From contig JACPFU010000023.1 of NCBI GenBank assembly GCA_016182785.1, positions 62,001 through 126,000 on the forward strand: a stretch of 64,000 nucleotides of DNA, given 5' to 3'. Positions 26,668 through 35,434 of this stretch are shown in pieces. Origin of the DNA: Lysobacterales bacterium. GTDB lineage: Bacteria > Pseudomonadota > Gammaproteobacteria > Xanthomonadales > Ahniellaceae. A model generated the notes under the pieces. It made no database searches. It was not told the origin of the DNA and saw nothing but the letters and a program-made list of their open reading frames with translations. The position numbers were made by a program, and so were the translations under genes. Position 1 is the first letter of the stretch. Each line of letters opens with the position of its first letter.

Positions 26668-28035
26668 ATGCCTCGCCGACCACCCGCGTCTGTCCTGCGA
26701 ACGCTCTGCGCCGCGGCGGCGTGGTCGTTGCTGGGTGCGCTCGCGCCGGTGCAGGCGTTGCCCCATGCCGGGTTCACGTTGCAACTCGACGGCGTGCCCG
26801 ATGAATGGCGCGCGCCCGCCTTCGATCGCCAGTGGCAGGAATCGCAGGCGCCGCCCGTGCTGCGCAACCGCGTGCGTGCGCGCATGGCCTGGACACTCGA
26901 CGAACTGCTGATCGCCGCCGAAGTGCAGGACGCGGACCGCGTCGATGCACCCGCGGCGATCGAGGTCGAGCAGTTCCACCAGTACGACTCGATCCAGGTC
27001 TATCTCGACCCGCTCGGTGATTCGATCCAGCGCATGAACGCCGATGATCTCGACCTTTTGCTGTTGCCGGACGGTCGCTCCGGCGTGTTGCGTGGTGACG
27101 AGCTGATTGCCGAACTGGCCGACGTGCGCGTGCCGCAGCGGCAGGCAGCGCCGCTCAGCCATCGCTACGCGGCGCGACGCACGGCACAGGGCTGGACGTT
27201 CGAGCTGGCGATTCCGTGGTCCGGCCTGGGTGTGCGGTCGCCACCGTCTGGCGCGATCCGGGTCGATCTGGCGATGAACGACTGGGTGCGCGACCACGCA
27301 CCGGGCGCATCCTCGGCGATCACGGTGCAGACGCTGCGGCAGGGCGGGGCAGTGTCCGATCCGCCCGTGGCGAGCGAGGTCGGTACGCAGTTGTGGCCGC
27401 TCAGCTGGACCGGGCAACGCGACTTCGGCTTCCCGCAGCGCTGGCTGTCGCTGCGGCTGGTGGGCGGTCCAACCTGGGTCGAGCGCGCGCTGCGTGCGCT
27501 CGGGCCCGGTCGCGGCGCGGTGTTGGTCCTGATCCTGCTCGCTGCGGTCGCCGGCATCGGCCACTGGCTTGGCGAACGCCGCGCCACGCGGCACCTGCGC
27601 CGGTTGCTGATGCAGTGGCCATCGTCGCCATCGAGCCCGGGCGTGGAAGCGGCACCCGCGACGGTTGCGCCGGAGCCAGCGGCAGATGCCGGGTTCGATC
27701 CGCGCGACCGCGCCTTCGCCGAGCGCGCCGTGGCGCATGTGCGCGCGCATCTCGATGCCGACCTGTCGCCGCCGGCGCTGGCGAGCGCGCTGCACGTGTC
27801 GCTGCGCAGCCTGCAGCGGCATCTGCGCGAGGGCATGGACACCACGCCGCAGGAACTGGTGCTGGCGGCGCGGCTCGCGGCTGCCCACGAACTGCTCGCG
27901 GTCGGCGGCCTGCGGGTGTCGGAGGTGGCGTTTCGCGTCGGCTTCAGCGACCTGTCGCATTTCTCGCGGCGCTTCCGCGCTGCCTACGGCGTGGCGCCGT
28001 CGCGGGTCGGGCCGGCGCTGGCCGAATCCGGCTGA
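26668..28035 (+). CDS. Membrane-spanning AraC-family regulator with periplasmic CBM9-like sensor domain
   Basis: A 455-residue one-component receptor. A signal/anchor helix is at ~6-32 (ASVLRTLCAAAAWSLLG). The region ~35-275 reads like a family 9 carbohydrate-binding/DOMON beta sandwich (LDGVPDEWRAPAFDRQW, YDSIQVYLDPLGDS, WTFELAIPWSGLGV). A second membrane helix follows (GAVLVLILLAAVAGIGHWL), and the C-terminus is an AraC DNA-binding domain with two HTHs (LASALHVSLRSLQRHLREG; VSEVAFRVGFSDLSHFSRRF). Ligand binding outside would thus control a DNA-bound domain inside. The start at 26668 is supported by GTGGAG 5 bp upstream. A pectate-lyase-like gene and a tandem direct repeat follow immediately. 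Confidence 0.85.
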   Translation: MPRRPPASVLRTLCAAAAWSLLGALAPVQALPHAGFTLQLDGVPDEWRAPAFDRQWQESQAPPVLRNRVRARMAWTLDELLIAAEVQDADRVDAPAAIEVEQFHQYDSIQVYLDPLGDSIQRMNADDLDLLLLPDGRSGVLRGDELIAELADVRVPQRQAAPLSHRYAARRTAQGWTFELAIPWSGLGVRSPPSGAIRVDLAMNDWVRDHAPGASSAITVQTLRQGGAVSDPPVASEVGTQLWPLSWTGQRDFGFPQRWLSLRLVGGPTWVERALRALGPGRGAVLVLILLAAVAGIGHWLGERRATRHLRRLLMQWPSSPSSPGVEAAPATVAPEPAADAGFDPRDRAFAERAVAHVRAHLDADLSPPALASALHVSLRSLQRHLREGMDTTPQELVLAARLAAAHELLAVGGLRVSEVAFRVGFSDLSHFSRRFRAAYGVAPSRVGPALAESG

Positions 28036-28073
28036 TTGGCGCGCCCGGACAAGCGACTGGCGCGCCCGGACTA
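28034..28073 (+). promoter_or_regulatory. Tandem direct repeat, likely AraC-type operator
   Basis: GATTGGCGCGCCCGGACAA (28034-28052) and GACTGGCGCGCCCGGACTA (28055-28073) are near-identical copies placed 21 bp apart, two helical turns. AraC-family proteins bind such same-orientation repeats with two HTHs each. The first copy overlaps the stop codon of the AraC-like gene, and the pectate-lyase gene begins 54 bp after the second. Confidence 0.65.
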
Positions 28074-28126
28074 ACCGTCCTAGGCTGCAACCGCGTGCAA
28101 TGGCGCCTTCCACTGGAGGTTGCCCG

Positions 28127-29641
28127 ATGTCGTCCTGGTTGCGTTGGCTGGTTCCCGCCGTCCTGATCGTCTTCGCCGCGCGCGCCCACGCCGTGGCGCC
28201 CGCATTTCCCGGGGCCGAGGGCTTCGGCGCCGTGGCCAGCGGCGGCCGCGGCGGAGCGGTCTACTACGTGACCACGCTCGATCCCGATCCGATGGGCGTC
28301 ATCCCCGGTTCGCTGAATCACGCGCTGCGCCAGACCGGCCCGCGCTACGTGCTGTTCAAGGTCAGCGGCGTGGTCCACGGCATCGGCAACATCGTCCATG
28401 GCGACGTCACCATCGCCGGGCAGACCTCGCCTGGCGGCGTGATCGTGCGCGGCCTGATCTGCGACGGGCATTTCGAGCAGAACGACTGCGACAACGTCAT
28501 CGCGCGCCACCTGCGCCTGCGCCCGGCCTGGCAATTGCCGCTGCCGCCGGGCGGCGAGCGCCTCGATGATGGCCTGCGCCTCGATGGCATCGGCACCTTC
28601 ATCTTCGACCACCTCTCGATCGCGCACGCCACCGACGAAGCGGTGCAGGTGTCGTGGGCGTCGCAGGGCACGATCCAGCGCAGCGTCATCGCCGAGACGG
28701 TGGGCGACCACGCCGACCGCGGCGGGATGCTGCTGAACTACTCGCATCCGGAACATCCGCAGGATCAGCTGAGCGTGCTCAAGAACCTGTGGTATCGCAT
28801 CGGCGGGCGCCTGCCCGAAATCACCTGCGAAGCCAGTTCCTATCCGGCCGACCCGGGCAGTGCCGCCGACTGCCAGACGCGCACGCTCGACCTGGAAGTG
28901 TCGAACAACTTCTACTTCGATCCGAATTTCCTGATCTGGTACAACCGCGACGTCGACCAGAACAACGCGCTCGGCCCGTATCGGCAGCGGCTCAATCTGG
29001 TCAACAACGAGATGCAAGTGCGCAGCAGTTTTCCGTATGGCTTCGCGTTGCACGACCTGCTCGATGTTGCCGACAATCAGTTGTTCGTGAGCGGCAACCG
29101 GCTGGATCGCTATCCGCTGCTGGCCGACTACGAGCTGTTCTACTGCTGCAACGATTTCGCCGCGAACGCACCGAACACCGACCCCGGCAGCGCCACCCAC
29201 CTCGGCGCGCGCCTCGCGCATGGCACCGTCAGCTACATCGCCACCGCCGCGCTGCGCGGCAACCTGCTCGCGAATTCCGGCGCGTATCCGGTCGACCCGA
29301 TGGACCGCCGCATCCGCGCCAATGTCGCGAGCGGCGCGATTGACCCCACTACCCACGATATCCCGCTCGCCAACGACGCCTTCGATCTCGACTTCCCCGC
29401 CGGCTCGCCACCGCCGCCGCCGACAGACAGCGACAACGACGGCATGCCCGACACCTTCGAGCTGCAGCACGCCGCTCTCGGCCTCAACCCGAACCTCGCC
29501 GACCACAACGGTGCCGCACTCTCGCTGCCGCTCACCGGCGTCTCCGGCTACACCAACCTCGAGGTCTACCTGAACCTGCTCGCCGACTCGCTGGTCAACG
29601 ACCCCGGCACGCTGATCTTCGGCAACGGGTTCGAATCGTGA
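28127..29641 (+). CDS. Secreted pectate-lyase-like beta-helix protein with C-terminal GFE tail
   Basis: A 504-residue protein. The signal peptide is MSSWLRWLVPAVLIVFAARA (cleavage near AHA). The mature N-terminus FPGAEGFGAVASGGRGG matches the opening of polysaccharide lyase family 1 pectate lyases, and the repeats DNVIARHLRLRP and FIFDHLSIAHATDEA fit a right-handed beta helix. A Pro-rich linker (SPPPPPTDSDNDGMPD) introduces a calcium-binding-type segment, and the chain ends LIFGNGFES. CTGGAGGTTGCCCG gives a good ribosome-binding site. It probably degrades pectin or a related polyuronide under control of the upstream AraC-like receptor. Catalytic residues were not verified. Confidence 0.85.
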   Translation: MSSWLRWLVPAVLIVFAARAHAVAPAFPGAEGFGAVASGGRGGAVYYVTTLDPDPMGVIPGSLNHALRQTGPRYVLFKVSGVVHGIGNIVHGDVTIAGQTSPGGVIVRGLICDGHFEQNDCDNVIARHLRLRPAWQLPLPPGGERLDDGLRLDGIGTFIFDHLSIAHATDEAVQVSWASQGTIQRSVIAETVGDHADRGGMLLNYSHPEHPQDQLSVLKNLWYRIGGRLPEITCEASSYPADPGSAADCQTRTLDLEVSNNFYFDPNFLIWYNRDVDQNNALGPYRQRLNLVNNEMQVRSSFPYGFALHDLLDVADNQLFVSGNRLDRYPLLADYELFYCCNDFAANAPNTDPGSATHLGARLAHGTVSYIATAALRGNLLANSGAYPVDPMDRRIRANVASGAIDPTTHDIPLANDAFDLDFPAGSPPPPPTDSDNDGMPDTFELQHAALGLNPNLADHNGAALSLPLTGVSGYTNLEVYLNLLADSLVNDPGTLIFGNGFES

Positions 29642-29762
29642 GGGTGATCTGGCGGTTGCTTCCATCGTGCCGCTGAGGCGGAAGCGCGCGAGCATCTCGA
29701 ACGCGAGTTCGGCGCGACTCCTCCGAGCACGTGCCGCTGTCAGGTCCCCGGCGCGATCGTCG

Positions 29763-30170
29763 TTATGGCTCGGCCTGCCAGTTCTCGATCGCCAAGCCGG
29801 GAACGCGCGAGAACTCCGAGATATTGCGCGTGACCAGGCGCAGTCCGGCGCATCGGGCAATGGCTGCAATCTGGAGATCATAGGGACCGATCGGTCGGCC
29901 TTGCATCGCCAATAGCGCGCGTACTTCCCCACAAAGCTCCGCAGCACGATCATCGAAGGGCAGACTCGGCACATGCGACGCCAATTCACGGATTCGCGCC
30001 TGGTTCTCGGCGACGCGCTGGCTGTTGCAGGCGCCAAACCACAACTCCGACCATACCGGCGAGCACAGGTACAGGGCCTCGATACCCACGCGACGCACAC
30101 TCTCCACGACCTGAGGATTGCTCTTCAGCAGGGCGATCCAGACATTCGTGTCGAGCAGGAAACCACTCAT
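29763..30170 (-). CDS. vapC: PIN-domain toxin (VapC type)
   Basis: A 135-residue PIN ribonuclease with the expected acidic residues: Asp7 in FLLDTNVWIALL, the Glu in VWSELWFG, the Asp in IGPYDLQIAAIA. In the fourth position VTRNISEF has Asn rather than the usual Asp. The ATG at 30170 overlaps the antitoxin stop (ATGA). Its partner is not an AbrB protein, unlike the other two PIN modules in this window. Confidence 0.88.
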   Translation of the reverse strand: MSGFLLDTNVWIALLKSNPQVVESVRRVGIEALYLCSPVWSELWFGACNSQRVAENQARIRELASHVPSLPFDDRAAELCGEVRALLAMQGRPIGPYDLQIAAIARCAGLRLVTRNISEFSRVPGLAIENWQAEP

Positions 30171-30406
30171 TCAAGCGCATCTCGCGGCAGGTCACCGGCC
30201 AGTCCGGAATCGCCGATGTCGTCCGGGAAATCATCGCCGATGCTGCCGGCGAAGCGTTGGATGAACGCATCGGTTGCCATTCCGCCGCTGGCAGGGCGCT
30301 GAACGGCATAGCGTCGCTCGAGCCATGCGATGAAATCGAGCGTTTCCCGCTGCAGGTCGGTGGGCAGTGCCCGGGCATGGGCGTAGATCGTCTCAGGCAG
30401 ATTCAT
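30167..30406 (-). CDS. DUF2281-like antitoxin of the PIN module
   Basis: A 79-residue protein whose first half (YAHARALPTDLQRETLDFIA, then WLERRY) is the short helical signature of DUF2281-type antitoxins. The second half is acidic and likely binds the toxin. AAGGAG lies 7 bp before the ATG at 30406. It comes first and overlaps vapC by 4 bp, a normal antitoxin-toxin order. Confidence 0.75.
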   Translation of the reverse strand: MNLPETIYAHARALPTDLQRETLDFIAWLERRYAVQRPASGGMATDAFIQRFAGSIGDDFPDDIGDSGLAGDLPRDALE

Positions 30407-30650
30407 GTCAGGACTCCTTGCTTCATGCCGCTGCATGGGCGCATTGTGGCGGCGCGCTTGAGTGCCACAAGCGCCGATCGACTGCGGGTGCATCATCGAA
30501 AGCCAGTATTTCATTCTAGGGATCGGGACGCCTGCGTGCCAGCGACAGCTGCGACGATCCGGACGGTGCGGGCATGCAATCTTGAACCGCGGTACGAACG
30601 TCCTGGATCCGGTGTTTGGCATGATGATCGTCGTCGCTTGAGGAGAACGG

Positions 30651-31406
30651 ATGAGCAAGGACTGGGACAGCTATCTCTGCGAGATCGACGGCAAGCCGGC
30701 GTCGGTGTTCGTGGACATGGGCATCGCCGAGGATGTGCCGATCGAGCGCCTGCCACTGGCCGCTTGGGTGCAGGTGGCGATGCTGCGGGCGGGGGAGGAC
30801 GGCTTGGCGGATGCGGCGGAAGTCGCGCGGCTGGAAGTGGTCGAAGCGGCGCTGAAGGTGGGGCTGGTGTCGAAGGGCAGCGCTTATGTCGGACGCATCG
30901 CCAGCGGCGGCCGCTGCGATTTTCATTTCTACGTGGTGGCCGCGAAGGGCTGGAAGGAGCAGGTATCGCAGGTGCTGTCCAAGTTCCCTGACTGCAGGTT
31001 CCAGTGCGGTTTGCGGCCCGATCGCGAGTGGGACATCTATCTCGAGCGACTGAGTCCGTCGGACGAAAATCTGGAGCGCCTGCGCAATCGGCGCATCTGC
31101 GACTCGCTGCAGCAAAGCGGCGATCGACTCGACAGCGAGCGGCCGATCGAACACTGCGCCTACTTTCCGGATGCCGACGCGCGCGCCGCGTTTGTGCTCC
31201 GCGCCAGTGCGCTCGGCTTTCGCGTGGTCGAGACGATCGAACCGGAGGAGCGCGGCGACCAGTTCGGCGTGCGCGTGTCCGCCCTCGGCATCCCGTCTCA
31301 TCGCAACATCGACGCGCTCACGCTGCCGCTGTACCACGCCGCCAGCGAATGCGGCGGCGAATACGAGGGCTGGGAGACGCGGATCGAGGGATGCAACGCC
31401 GCGTAA
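30651..31406 (+). CDS. DUF695 plus RraB (regulator of RNase E) fusion protein
   Basis: A 251-residue cytoplasmic protein. Residues 1-~130 are DUF695 (WDSYLCEIDGKPASVFVDMG; GRCDFHFYV; YLERLSPSD). Residues ~140-240 are an RraB-like domain (ICDSLQQSGDRLDSERPIEH; AFVLRASALGFRVVE; LYHAASECGGEYEGWE). RraB of Escherichia coli binds RNase E and lowers its activity; the fused form is common but little studied, so the target is inferred. GAGGAG sits 5 bp before the ATG. Confidence 0.85.
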   Translation: MSKDWDSYLCEIDGKPASVFVDMGIAEDVPIERLPLAAWVQVAMLRAGEDGLADAAEVARLEVVEAALKVGLVSKGSAYVGRIASGGRCDFHFYVVAAKGWKEQVSQVLSKFPDCRFQCGLRPDREWDIYLERLSPSDENLERLRNRRICDSLQQSGDRLDSERPIEHCAYFPDADARAAFVLRASALGFRVVETIEPEERGDQFGVRVSALGIPSHRNIDALTLPLYHAASECGGEYEGWETRIEGCNAA

Positions 31407-31457
31407 CGAATGGCTAGACTCCGCGGCTGCCACGGAAGACACCCACGGAGATTCGCC

Positions 31458-32492
31458 ATGCGCATGCTGTTCCTGATTCCCGCGCTGCTTGCCGCAGCCA
31501 TGGCCGATGCAGTGGAGTTGCGCAACGCGCTGGGCGAGGACCAGCGCAGCGAGACGATCCGGGTCGAGATCGACGGCCGCGAGGTTGGGGTGCTGCGCGT
31601 GGACGGCAAGCGCGCGCAGGCCGCGCTGCAGTTGCCGCTCCGCGCCCACCAGCATCGCTACCGGCTGAGTGGCGAAACGGTGATGGACGACGGCAGCCGC
31701 GTCGCCATCGCCGGCGGCGGGCTGATCCTGCGCACGGCGGCGATGGATCGAATCAGCCAGGCCAAGGACGCCATGCAGGCGATCGCGGTGTATGAGGCGG
31801 TGCTGACCGACCTGCACGCTGCCGCGCCCGAGTTTCCGATCGAGACCCTGCGCATCCACTGGGGTAGTGTTGCGAGCCAGTCGGCATTGGCCAGCGCCGA
31901 GCGTCGTCTGCGCCGCTCGTTGCCGAAGGCCTATCGCGAGTTCGTGCTTGCGCACGGCAGTCTGCACATCGGCAGCGCCAGTCCACCGAGCGCGGCGCTG
32001 CTGGCGCCCGCAGCCGTGGTCACACTGGAAGAGTTCGCTCTGGCCAAGGCGCGCGAGAACGACACCGACGCGGAACTGATCGAGGCAGGGCGCCGCTTCA
32101 TCGGCAAGCGTTTCGCGGCTGCGCGCAGCGACCTCGTGCTCGACTACTGGGAGGACGAATACCCGTCGGTGCTGCGTTCCTCGGGGCGCTGTGGTCCCGG
32201 CGAACTGCCCTATGCCTTTCCGGAGTCGCAGTGGCAAGTACTGCTGTCCAGCCACCTCGAAGACAATCCGTTCGCGGCCATGATCAGCTATCAGGACGAC
32301 ATCGTCGGCGAGACCCAGTGCATGGGCTTTGAGCGCCAGTTGGCCTTTTCCTTGCACGATCACCTTTACGAGGAGGCCGGCGACGTGCTCTACCTGCTGG
32401 GCGATGAGGAAGCAGCGATCGGTCTCGAGCGCGGTGACCTCGACGGCGCGGAGCCGCGCCTGTGGCTCCATTTCGACGAGATCGACGAGTGA
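31458..32492 (+). CDS. Exported SUKH (SMI1/KNR4)-domain protein
   Basis: A 344-residue protein with a signal peptide (MRMLFLIPALLAAAMADA) and a SUKH domain from ~135 (SALASAERRLRRSLPKAYRE, then FVLAHGS, and later VLDYWEDEYPSVLRS). SUKH proteins are best known as cytoplasmic immunity proteins against polymorphic toxins, so an exported form is less usual and could act in the periplasm. No toxin gene is visible nearby. The start at 31458 is chosen because it opens the signal peptide; an ATG at 31410 would bury it. Confidence 0.75.
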   Translation: MRMLFLIPALLAAAMADAVELRNALGEDQRSETIRVEIDGREVGVLRVDGKRAQAALQLPLRAHQHRYRLSGETVMDDGSRVAIAGGGLILRTAAMDRISQAKDAMQAIAVYEAVLTDLHAAAPEFPIETLRIHWGSVASQSALASAERRLRRSLPKAYREFVLAHGSLHIGSASPPSAALLAPAAVVTLEEFALAKARENDTDAELIEAGRRFIGKRFAAARSDLVLDYWEDEYPSVLRSSGRCGPGELPYAFPESQWQVLLSSHLEDNPFAAMISYQDDIVGETQCMGFERQLAFSLHDHLYEEAGDVLYLLGDEEAAIGLERGDLDGAEPRLWLHFDEIDE

Positions 32493-32631
32493 TCTGCGGC
32501 GCACTTGCGCATCCGGGGGCAGCCGCTAACATGCGCGCCCGGCGCGGGACTGCCCGCGTGTCTCCTCCCCCCGGAACACGCGCGACCGCGATTGAACGGT
32601 AGGCGCCAATTTTTTCTGCGAGGCTGCTGCA

Positions 32632-32973
32632 ATGACTGCGACACCCGTGTGCCCGAGTTGCGGCAACGACAACACCTACCCCGATGGCGATCTGCTGATC
32701 TGCGCCGAATGCGGCCATGAGTGGGAGCCGGGCGCCGGCGTCGGCAACCTGGAGGACACCGTGCGCATCGTGCGCGACGCCAACGGCAGCGTGCTTGCCG
32801 ACGGCGACAGCGTGGTGCTGGTCAAGGATCTCAAGGTCAAGGGCGCTTCCTCGCCGCTGAAGATGGGCACGCGTATCAAGAACATCCGCATCGTCGACGG
32901 CGACCATGAGATCGACTGCAAGACCGACCTCGGGCCGATGCTGCTCAAGGCCGAGTTCCTGAAGAAGGTCTAG
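32632..32973 (+). CDS. yjdM: YjdM/PhnA family zinc-ribbon protein
   Basis: A 113-residue protein with a zinc ribbon, CPSCGNDNTY and CAECGHEW, and the conserved PhnA core DGDSVVLVKDLKVKG plus IVDGDHEIDCK. Despite the historical name it is not part of the C-P lyase pathway; its role is unknown. Its TAG stop shares the palindrome CTAG (32970-32973) with the stop codon of the convergent gene, so the two reading frames interlock at their ends. Confidence 0.93.
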   Translation: MTATPVCPSCGNDNTYPDGDLLICAECGHEWEPGAGVGNLEDTVRIVRDANGSVLADGDSVVLVKDLKVKGASSPLKMGTRIKNIRIVDGDHEIDCKTDLGPMLLKAEFLKKV

Positions 32974-34301
32974 CCGCGCGCGCTTTCATCCACGCCGGCA
33001 TTCAGCTCGCCGAGCTGGGCATGAAACAGCGCGCATTGCTGCAACGCCCGATACAACGCGCCGAGCGCCTCGCGCTGCCCGATCACTTCGGCCTCGCCGT
33101 AGCGCTCGGCCATGCGCCTCAGCGTGTCGGCCAGGTCCAGTCCGGCGAACATGCAAGCGAGCAGGTCGAGCGCGGTGGCGTTGAAGTCGATGCCGATCAG
33201 GTTCGGATAGCGCTCGGTATTGCCGCTGATCTCGGCGATCCATAGGCATACCTGCGCGATCGGGTCGGCGCAGGCGACTTCGCGCTGCACCAGGCGCAGC
33301 AATTCACCGCGGTCGAACACGTTCAGCAGCAGCGCGAGCAGGAAGCGGTGCTCGGGTGCATGCAATTTGCGGCGGCAATCGATGATGGTGCGGCTCAGCA
33401 GGTCGTTGTGCGCGGCCTTGGCCAGCAGTTCGCGCTCGGCCGCCGGCAGCTGCGTGCACAGCGCGGCCAGGCGGCGCGCCTCGTCGACATCGGCGCTGAC
33501 ATGGATCTGTTCCGAGACCAGCGCATAGGCCAGGAACAGGTCGCAGTTCGGCAAGACACGCGCCAGGTGCGCCTGGAAGGCGTCGGCGTCGAGCACGCGC
33601 AACATGCGCAGGTACTGCAGCTTGCGGATGGTCGGCGCGTGCTTGTGGAACGGGTCGTGCGCCAGGCCGGGCCAGCGGTAGTCGTACTGAACTTCGGCTT
33701 CGGGGTCGTCGGTGATGGTGCGAATGACGATCGTCACCGACGGGCGGACCATGTGGAACAGCGCATGGATCAGGGTGTCGCCACGCCGGATCACGCGTGT
33801 GTCGCCGGCGCGCAGCACCTCGATGTCGATCAACTCCAGCGCACCGGCCACCGCGCGCTGCTTCGGCTCCGGGGTCTGCCACGGCTTGAAGCGGTAGCGG
33901 CTGTGGATGCTCGAACCCTGCAGCACATGGAAGGCGCCGCAGAATGCGTGCTGGTGGATGCTGGTGGTGCCGTCGAGCCAGGTCAGCGCCGAGATGTCGA
34001 AGTGCTTGCCGTTGTACAGCGACAGCGGCGGCTCGGCGAAGCGCGCATCGAGATCCGCTTGCTTGCACAGCTGATCGGCGCCGAGCACGTAGTCGACCAG
34101 GTCGGCATGACGGATGTGTGCGGAGGGGTTGTGCTGGTCGAGCTTGGCCAGCGCGACTTGTTCCAGGCCGGCATAGATCGCCTCGCGCGATTCACCGAGC
34201 GTGGCGGCGATATCGTCGCCCAGGCGCCGGAAGAACGCTTCGACGCGATGCATCGGCGCGCAAGCCACCGCCGGCGGTGTCGTGGCTGCGGGCGTCCCCA
34301 T
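32970..34301 (-). CDS. Cupin-like protein of unknown function
   Basis: A 443-residue soluble protein I cannot place in a named family. Residues ~115-150 read SIHQHAFCGAFHVLQGSSIH, an HxH plus downstream His pattern like the metal-binding motif of cupins. The C-terminal half is helical. It is the third gene of a minus-strand unit with a 2OG-Fe(II) oxygenase and a 57-residue peptide. The start is uncertain: 34301 (MGTPAATTPP) or 34254 (MHRVEAFF). Both overlap little or nothing of the oxygenase gene, which ends at 34351. Confidence 0.55.
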   Translation of the reverse strand: MGTPAATTPPAVACAPMHRVEAFFRRLGDDIAATLGESREAIYAGLEQVALAKLDQHNPSAHIRHADLVDYVLGADQLCKQADLDARFAEPPLSLYNGKHFDISALTWLDGTTSIHQHAFCGAFHVLQGSSIHSRYRFKPWQTPEPKQRAVAGALELIDIEVLRAGDTRVIRRGDTLIHALFHMVRPSVTIVIRTITDDPEAEVQYDYRWPGLAHDPFHKHAPTIRKLQYLRMLRVLDADAFQAHLARVLPNCDLFLAYALVSEQIHVSADVDEARRLAALCTQLPAAERELLAKAAHNDLLSRTIIDCRRKLHAPEHRFLLALLLNVFDRGELLRLVQREVACADPIAQVCLWIAEISGNTERYPNLIGIDFNATALDLLACMFAGLDLADTLRRMAERYGEAEVIGQREALGALYRALQQCALFHAQLGELNAGVDESARG

Positions 34302-34350
34302 GTCGATCAGCCGAGGCGCGCGCGTGCGATCGGCCGACGCCGGCCCGGGC

Positions 34351-35418
34351 TCATCGCATCTCTCCGTCGAATTCGGCATCGACGAAGTGGAACAGCAGCG
34401 AGCCGGAACGATGGCCGGCGGGCAGTGCGTCACGACAGTGCAACAGCTCGCGGCCCTGGAAGATCAGCGCGTCGCCGATGCGTTGGTGCAGGCGGTGCAG
34501 GGTGCCATCGCGTCCCTTCACCTGCAGCGCCCAGGGCGAGCGGCCGGCATCGTCGAGCGGCGCGTAGTCGAGCAGCAGGGTGATGGTGTATTCGCAGGGC
34601 GGGCGGTCGTTGTGCCACTTCAGGTCGCCGCCTTCGAGGTACAGCGAGACGAAGGAATAGCTCGGCTTGGTGCGGCGACCGACCAGTTGCGATACGCGTT
34701 CGTTCAACTGGTCATGCCAGAAGTCGGCGACCGGATGGCTGTGCGCGACATGGCGGCGGCAGCCGCGATCCTGGTCGAGGGCCATGAAACCTTCGGACGC
34801 CAGCGCCCAGAAGTAACGGGCCAGCTCGGCCACGTGCGATGCCGGCAGCAGGTCGGCGAGTTCGACGAAACCTTCGCGTGCGAAGAACTCGCGCGTTTCG
34901 CGCGTGTCGAGTTCGGTCGCGGGTGCATCGTTGGCTGCAGGCGATGGCGGCGATGCTTCGACCAGCGCCGGCGCCCAGACGCTGCCATGGTGATGCGGCA
35001 GGAATCGCAGCGGCAGCTCGGTCCAATCCGCAGGCAGCCGGAATCCGCGGCTGCGCACCGGTTCGCCGCTGGCCGCCGTGGCCTGATCTCGGCTCCGCAC
35101 GCCGCCGCCATTTGCAGCCGGATGCGCGGCCAGGTCGTAGTGCACCGGCTGCGGCAGCTGATCGAGCGGCGCCAGCAGGCCGATCTGGCGCAGCTCGGTC
35201 ACGCCTTGCTCGGACACCTGATCGACCACCTCGCCGCGGACCAGCGCCGAAGCCAGAAACCGATGCGCCTCCGGCAACTCGGCCGGATCCACCACCCGCA
35301 CCGAAAACTGCGCCCCCTTGACCGGTGCCTGCACCAGAAACAAAGGCGGCTCAGAGCCGCCTTGAACGCTGATGCTGGCGCAGGGGTTGAGCGCTAACCC
35401 AAGCGAAGACAGGTGCAT
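34351..35418 (-). CDS. 2-oxoglutarate/Fe(II)-dependent oxygenase-like protein
   Basis: A 355-residue protein. The C-terminal ~180 residues show the double-stranded beta-helix oxygenase signature: HxD iron ligands in DLKWHNDRPPCEYTITLLLD, a distal His in GRELLHCRDAL, then the 2-oxoglutarate-binding Arg in GHRSGSLLFHF. Residues ~30-110 form a separate N-terminal domain (GAQFSVRVVDPAELPEAHRF, LVRGEVVDQVSEQGVTELRQ, IGLLAPLDQLPQPVHYDL) that I do not recognise; its size and predicted winged-helix look could suit peptide recognition. It starts 16 bp after the stop of the small peptide gene and has only a weak ribosome-binding site. Confidence 0.75.
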   Translation of the reverse strand: MHLSSLGLALNPCASISVQGGSEPPLFLVQAPVKGAQFSVRVVDPAELPEAHRFLASALVRGEVVDQVSEQGVTELRQIGLLAPLDQLPQPVHYDLAAHPAANGGGVRSRDQATAASGEPVRSRGFRLPADWTELPLRFLPHHHGSVWAPALVEASPPSPAANDAPATELDTRETREFFAREGFVELADLLPASHVAELARYFWALASEGFMALDQDRGCRRHVAHSHPVADFWHDQLNERVSQLVGRRTKPSYSFVSLYLEGGDLKWHNDRPPCEYTITLLLDYAPLDDAGRSPWALQVKGRDGTLHRLHQRIGDALIFQGRELLHCRDALPAGHRSGSLLFHFVDAEFDGEMR

Positions 35419-35434
35419 GGAGCGGTGCGCTTGA

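Noticed and set aside
25360-28113. A frame of 900 codons on the minus strand over the lyase and AraC genes.
   Set aside because: Arg/Gln/His-rich shadow of two well-supported plus-strand genes.
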